This document shows, in pieces, positions 60,477 through 64,000 of a stretch of 64,000 bases of DNA (its first letter is position 1; each line of letters opens with the position of its first letter). The position numbers and the translations under genes were made by a program. The notes beneath the pieces are model-generated. The model was not told the origin of the DNA. It saw only the letters and a list, made by a program, of their open reading frames with translations, and ran no database searches. Origin of the DNA: Bacteroidota bacterium (GTDB taxonomy: Bacteria > Bacteroidota > Bacteroidia > Bacteroidales > JAAUTT01); the NCBI GenBank assembly GCA_030706405.1, contig JAUZOO010000011.1, positions 62,001 to 126,000 on the forward strand, in the 5' to 3' direction.

Positions 60477-62216
60477 ATGGATACATTGACCAAAAAGAAA
60501 GAGGATGAGGGCCAGGCGCCCAAAACAAAACGAATCACCGGTTCGGAAGCTATTATTTTGTCGCTCATCGAAGAAGGTGTGGAAGTGATCTTTGGATACC
60601 CTGGCGGAAATATTATGCCTGTATACGATGCTTTATACCATTATCAGGATAAGCATATCCGGCACATTCTGGCCCGTCACGAACAGGGAGCTGCTCATGC
60701 TGCCCAGGGATATGCCCGTGTATCGGGTAAAGTAGGGGTTGCCTTGGCTACCTCAGGCCCGGGAGCAACCAATCTTATCACCGGAATTGCAGATGCTTTG
60801 CTTGATTCTACTCCTTTGGTCTGTATCACAGGTCAGGTAGGCAGCCCGTTGCTGGGTACCGATGCGTTTCAAGAAACCGACGTTATCGGCATTTCCATGC
60901 CCGTAACCAAATGGAATGTTTTGGTTACTAAAGCCGAAGATATTCCAGCAGCTATTGCTAAAGCTTTTTACATTGCCAAAAGCGGACGCCCAGGCCCCGT
61001 TTTAATTGACATCACCAAAGATGCACAGTTTGCACAGTTCGATTACGAATATAAAAAATGCACCTCGGTACGCAGCTATATTCCGGCACCCAAGGTAGAA
61101 GCCTCCAAAATAGAAGAAGCAGCAACCATCATCAATAGCGCTCAAAAACCATTTGCCTTAATTGGGCAAGGAGTTATTCTCGGCGCTGCCGAAGCCGAAT
61201 TGCGCGCCTTCCTCGAAAAAACAGGAATCCCTGCCGCATGGACATTGCTTGGAAATTCAGCCTTACCAACCGACCACCCTTTAAATGTAGGGATGCTTGG
61301 GATGCACGGAAATTACGGCCCTAACATTAAAAGCAATGAATGTGACGTTCTCATTGCCATCGGTATGCGCTTTGACGACCGCGTAACGGGAGATGTTAAA
61401 CGCTATGCCAAACAGGCTAAGGTTATCCATCTAGAGATTGACCCGGCAGAGGTTGACAAAAACGTAAAAACCACAGTTGCAATATTAGGCGATGTTAAAG
61501 AATCACTTCCTCTGCTGACCGAAAAGGTTTCCGCGAACAAACACGAAGCCTGGATGGAAGAATTTAAAAAATGCGCTGAGATTGAATTTGAAAAAGTAAT
61601 CAAACACGACATCTTCCCTGAAAAAGAAGGTCTCACCATGGGAGAAGTAATTCGCAAGATTAACGAAAAAACCAAAGGTGAAGCCGTAATGGTTACTGAT
61701 GTTGGTCAGCAACAGATGATTGCTTCGCGCTATTTTAAATTCAACAAAACCCGTTCGGTGGTAACATCCGGAGGTTTAGGAACCATGGGATTCGGGCTTC
61801 CGGCAGCCATTGGAGCTAAACTCGGCGCACCCGACCGCGAGGTTATCGCAGTTATCGGCGATGGGGGTTTACAGATGACTATTCAGGAATTGGGCACTAT
61901 CTTCCAGGACGAAGTTCCGGTTAAAATCGTACTTCTTAACAATACCTTCCTGGGAATGGTTCGTCAGTGGCAACAGTTGTTTTTCGACAAACGTTATTCA
62001 TCCACACCGTTGATAAACCCCGATTTTATCGCCATAGCTAAAGCTTATTGCATTGCTGGCGAAAAAGTTACGGACCGTTCGAACCTCGAAGCTGCCATAG
62101 ACACCATGTTGAATCACAAAGGCCCTTACCTGCTCGAAGTAAAAGTAGAAAAGGAAGACAATGTATTCCCAATGGTTCCGGCAGGTTGCTCGGTATCTGA
62201 AATCAGACTTGAATAA
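60477..62216 (+). CDS. ilvB: Acetolactate synthase, large (catalytic) subunit
   Basis: The 579-residue ThDP enzyme condenses pyruvate to acetolactate, or with 2-ketobutyrate to acetohydroxybutyrate. The catalytic Glu lies in ARHEQGAAHAAQGYAR near residue 64, and the ThDP/Mg motif runs from GDGGLQMT near 461 to LLNNTFLGMVRQWQ near 487-500. FGYPGGNIMPVYDAL at the N-terminus is typical. The regulatory subunit gene follows after 39 bp. It acts in the cytoplasm at the first shared step of branched-chain synthesis. Confidence 0.96.
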   Translation: MDTLTKKKEDEGQAPKTKRITGSEAIILSLIEEGVEVIFGYPGGNIMPVYDALYHYQDKHIRHILARHEQGAAHAAQGYARVSGKVGVALATSGPGATNLITGIADALLDSTPLVCITGQVGSPLLGTDAFQETDVIGISMPVTKWNVLVTKAEDIPAAIAKAFYIAKSGRPGPVLIDITKDAQFAQFDYEYKKCTSVRSYIPAPKVEASKIEEAATIINSAQKPFALIGQGVILGAAEAELRAFLEKTGIPAAWTLLGNSALPTDHPLNVGMLGMHGNYGPNIKSNECDVLIAIGMRFDDRVTGDVKRYAKQAKVIHLEIDPAEVDKNVKTTVAILGDVKESLPLLTEKVSANKHEAWMEEFKKCAEIEFEKVIKHDIFPEKEGLTMGEVIRKINEKTKGEAVMVTDVGQQQMIASRYFKFNKTRSVVTSGGLGTMGFGLPAAIGAKLGAPDREVIAVIGDGGLQMTIQELGTIFQDEVPVKIVLLNNTFLGMVRQWQQLFFDKRYSSTPLINPDFIAIAKAYCIAGEKVTDRSNLEAAIDTMLNHKGPYLLEVKVEKEDNVFPMVPAGCSVSEIRLE

Positions 62217-62255
62217 AATTTATGTTTTTAAACATTTATCGTTAATTTTGACGTC

Positions 62256-62786
62256 ATGGAACAAGAATATTTCATAACCGCATTTTCGGAAAACAGCATA
62301 GGGCTTCTAAACCGCATCACCATTATATTTACGAGGCGGCAGGTCAACATCGAAAGTCTCAATGTTTCTCAGTCGTCTATTCATGGGATTCATAAATTTA
62401 CCATCGTGGTAAACACAACCCGCGAAAAAGTCGAAAAAGTTACCAAACAGATAGAGAAACTGGTAGAAGTTCTTAAAGCCTTCTATCACACCAGCGAAGA
62501 GGTTATTCAGCAGGAAATTGCTGTTTACAAAGTAAAAACCGAAGCCCTGATGAACAGCAAAGAAATAGAAAACCTGGTACGCAATTCCGGCGCCCGCATT
62601 CTTGAGATTACCCCAGACTATACCGTGATTGAAAAAACCGGCTATAAATCGGAAACTCAGGAGTTATTCGACAAACTCGATCAATACGGAGTGACTCAGT
62701 TTACCCGTTCGGGAACCGTAGCTGTAACTAAAAATCCGAAAGAATTACTTACCGAATACCTCAAAGAGGTAGGGTGGAAAGCGTAA
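62256..62786 (+). CDS. ilvN: Acetolactate synthase, small (regulatory) subunit
   Basis: The 176-residue protein begins with an ACT domain (EYFITAFSENSIGLLNRITIIF, residues 3-24, to about 80), which binds valine for feedback control. A second alpha/beta domain follows (about 90-170, with NSGARILEITPDYTVIEKTG). Length is typical of IlvN/IlvH. It starts 39 bp after ilvB and forms a complex with it. Confidence 0.93.
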   Translation: MEQEYFITAFSENSIGLLNRITIIFTRRQVNIESLNVSQSSIHGIHKFTIVVNTTREKVEKVTKQIEKLVEVLKAFYHTSEEVIQQEIAVYKVKTEALMNSKEIENLVRNSGARILEITPDYTVIEKTGYKSETQELFDKLDQYGVTQFTRSGTVAVTKNPKELLTEYLKEVGWKA

Positions 62787-62866
62787 TTTATTCATAAAAT
62801 AGTATTTTGAATCTTTGAATTTTATAACTTGCGAAACTTTTTTAAATAATTAAACAATACATAATT

Positions 62867-63916
62867 ATGGCAAAATTGATTTTTGGAGGAGTTGAAGAAA
62901 ACGTAATGACACGTGAAGAATTTCCACTCGCCAAAGCACAGGAAGTGTTAAAGAATGAAACAGTTGCAGTTATCGGTTACGGTGTTCAGGGACCTGGACA
63001 GGCTATGAACCTCCGTGACAACGGTATCAACGTTATCGTAGGACAACGTAAACCTTCGAAATCTTGGGACAAAGCAGTTGCTGACGGTTTTGTACCCGGC
63101 AAAACCCTTTTCGAAATTGAAGAAGCTCTCGAAAAAGCAACTATCATTTGCTATCTTCTTTCTGATGCTGCTCAAATCGCCGCCTGGCCAACCGTAAAAA
63201 AACACCTTACCACTGGTAAAGCTTTATATTTCTCCCATGGTTTTGGTATCACCTATAAAGAACGTACCGGAATTGTTCCTCCTGCTGATGTTGACGTAAT
63301 TCTCGTTGCTCCTAAAGGTTCGGGAACTTCACTTCGTCGCTTGTTCGTAGAAGGCAAAGGCTTAAACTCAAGCTATGCTATCTTCCAGGATGCTACCGGA
63401 AAAGCTAAAGATCGTGTTTTAGCATTAGGTATCGCTGTTGGTTCGGGTTACCTTTTCGAAACTAATTTCAAACGCGAAGTATATAGCGACCTTACCGGTG
63501 AACGTGGCACTTTGATGGGTTGTATTCAGGGTATCTTTGCCGCTCAGTACGAAGTTCTCCGTGCAAACGGTCACACTCCTTCTGAAGCTTTCAACGAAAC
63601 TGTTGAAGAACTTACCCAGAGCCTTATGCCTTTGGTTGCCGAAAACGGTATGGACTGGATGTACGCCAACTGCTCAACTACCGCTCAACGTGGCGCTCTC
63701 GACTGGTTCCCACGTTTCCGCGATGCAGTTAAACCTGTTTTCGAAAAACTTTACAGCGAAGTAGCTTGCGGAAACGAAGCTCAACGTTCTATCGACACCA
63801 ACAGCCAGGTTGATTACCGCGAAAAGCTGGATGCTGAATTGAAAGAACTTCACGAATCAGAAATGTGGCAAGCTGGACAAACCGTTCGTTCGCTCCGTCC
63901 TGAACGTAATAAATAA
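62867..63916 (+). CDS. ilvC: Ketol-acid reductoisomerase
   Basis: The 349-residue enzyme converts acetolactate to dihydroxyisovalerate with NADPH and magnesium. The Rossmann motif GYGVQGPGQAMNLRD is near residues 38-52 and the cofactor-specificity loop GQRKPSKSW near 58-66. SHGFGI and the knotted C-terminal domain with DLTGERGTLMG and ESMW-like SEMWQAG follow. This is the short class I form. It completes the ilvDBNC order, 80 bp after ilvN, and ends before a strong terminator. Confidence 0.96.
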   Translation: MAKLIFGGVEENVMTREEFPLAKAQEVLKNETVAVIGYGVQGPGQAMNLRDNGINVIVGQRKPSKSWDKAVADGFVPGKTLFEIEEALEKATIICYLLSDAAQIAAWPTVKKHLTTGKALYFSHGFGITYKERTGIVPPADVDVILVAPKGSGTSLRRLFVEGKGLNSSYAIFQDATGKAKDRVLALGIAVGSGYLFETNFKREVYSDLTGERGTLMGCIQGIFAAQYEVLRANGHTPSEAFNETVEELTQSLMPLVAENGMDWMYANCSTTAQRGALDWFPRFRDAVKPVFEKLYSEVACGNEAQRSIDTNSQVDYREKLDAELKELHESEMWQAGQTVRSLRPERNK

Positions 63917-63938
63917 GAAATAAAACAATTACGTATTT

Positions 63939-63975
63939 AAGCGATTAAGGGAAGTTTCCCTTAATCGCTTTTTTT
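63939..63975 (+). terminator. Terminator of the ilv operon
   Basis: AAGCGATTAAGGGA (from 63939) pairs with TCCCTTAATCGCTT (to 63970) as a 14-bp perfect stem with a 4-nt loop, and seven T follow. It lies 22 bases after the ilvC stop. Confidence 0.92.
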
Positions 63976-64000
63976 ATTTCTTCTCACATTTGCATTTTCC

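Noticed and set aside
1-64000. CRISPR array, insertion sequence or prophage
   Set aside because: No regular direct repeats, transposase, integrase or phage structural genes were seen anywhere in the window.

Overview
The window looks like a chromosomal segment of a member of the Bacteroidota, most likely Bacteroidales or a close relative. The grounds are two SusC and two SusD genes, a type IX secretion C-terminal sorting domain, promoters matching the Bacteroidota TTTG / TAnnTTTG pattern, lipobox lipoproteins and moderate GC. The species cannot be named from this sequence. Housekeeping genes flank one very large carbohydrate-use region.

Layout. Positions 1-2.2 kb (+) hold the 3' end of purB and an MsbA-type ABC exporter. 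Positions 2.3-6.6 kb hold a GH28 enzyme (-), then a FucP-like sugar permease and a LacI-family regulator (+). From 6.6 to 57.6 kb every gene is on the minus strand. Read in the direction of transcription, the first block is ROK kinase, sugar MFS permease and GH38 (57.6-52.8 kb). The second is an eleven-gene block: SGNH esterase, GH92, CE1-like esterase, GH78, GH43, an unclassified lipoprotein, GH27, SGNH esterase, two related beta-propeller proteins and an Lnt-like N-acyltransferase (52.6-34.9 kb). The third is SusD, two accessory proteins, SusC, SusD, SusC (34.1-23.0 kb). The fourth is an Lgt-like enzyme, GH92 and GH127 (22.8-16.6 kb). The last is GH92, GH130, GH2, an orphan sugar-binding lipoprotein and GH31 (16.3-6.6 kb).

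Common control. A near-identical element, AAAACG(A/T)TTTAGCA, lies upstream of four of these minus-strand blocks. At two of them (52.7 and 57.8 kb) its right end is the -33 TTTG box, and a perfect TAnnTTTG box follows exactly 19 nt later, so the dyad fills the promoter spacer. The central CG and AAACGTTT core are typical of LacI-family operators, and a LacI-family gene sits at 5.5 kb. I infer a single repressor-controlled regulon spanning about 50 kb. No hybrid two-component or ECF sigma regulator, the usual PUL regulators, is present.

Substrate. Three GH92, a GH38, a GH130 and a beta-mannosidase-like GH2 point to mannose-rich glycans such as N-glycans or fungal mannan. GH27, GH78, GH43, GH127, GH31, GH28 and three esterases imply further Gal, Rha, Ara and uronic acid decoration. 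One GH92 has Gln where the other two have the catalytic-acid Glu. In the family this change is linked to mannosyl-phosphate uncapping. The system also carries Lgt- and Lnt-like lipoprotein-modifying enzymes, which is unusual for such a locus.

From 58.0 to 64.0 kb there is a tRNA-Lys(CTT) on the minus strand, then an ilv operon on the plus strand (ilvD, ilvB, ilvN, ilvC). It is preceded by a 21-codon Ile/Leu/Val-rich leader peptide and an attenuator with a visible alternative pairing, a classical transcription attenuation system. About 34.6-34.9 kb holds a decayed fragment of a carbohydrate-active enzyme gene.
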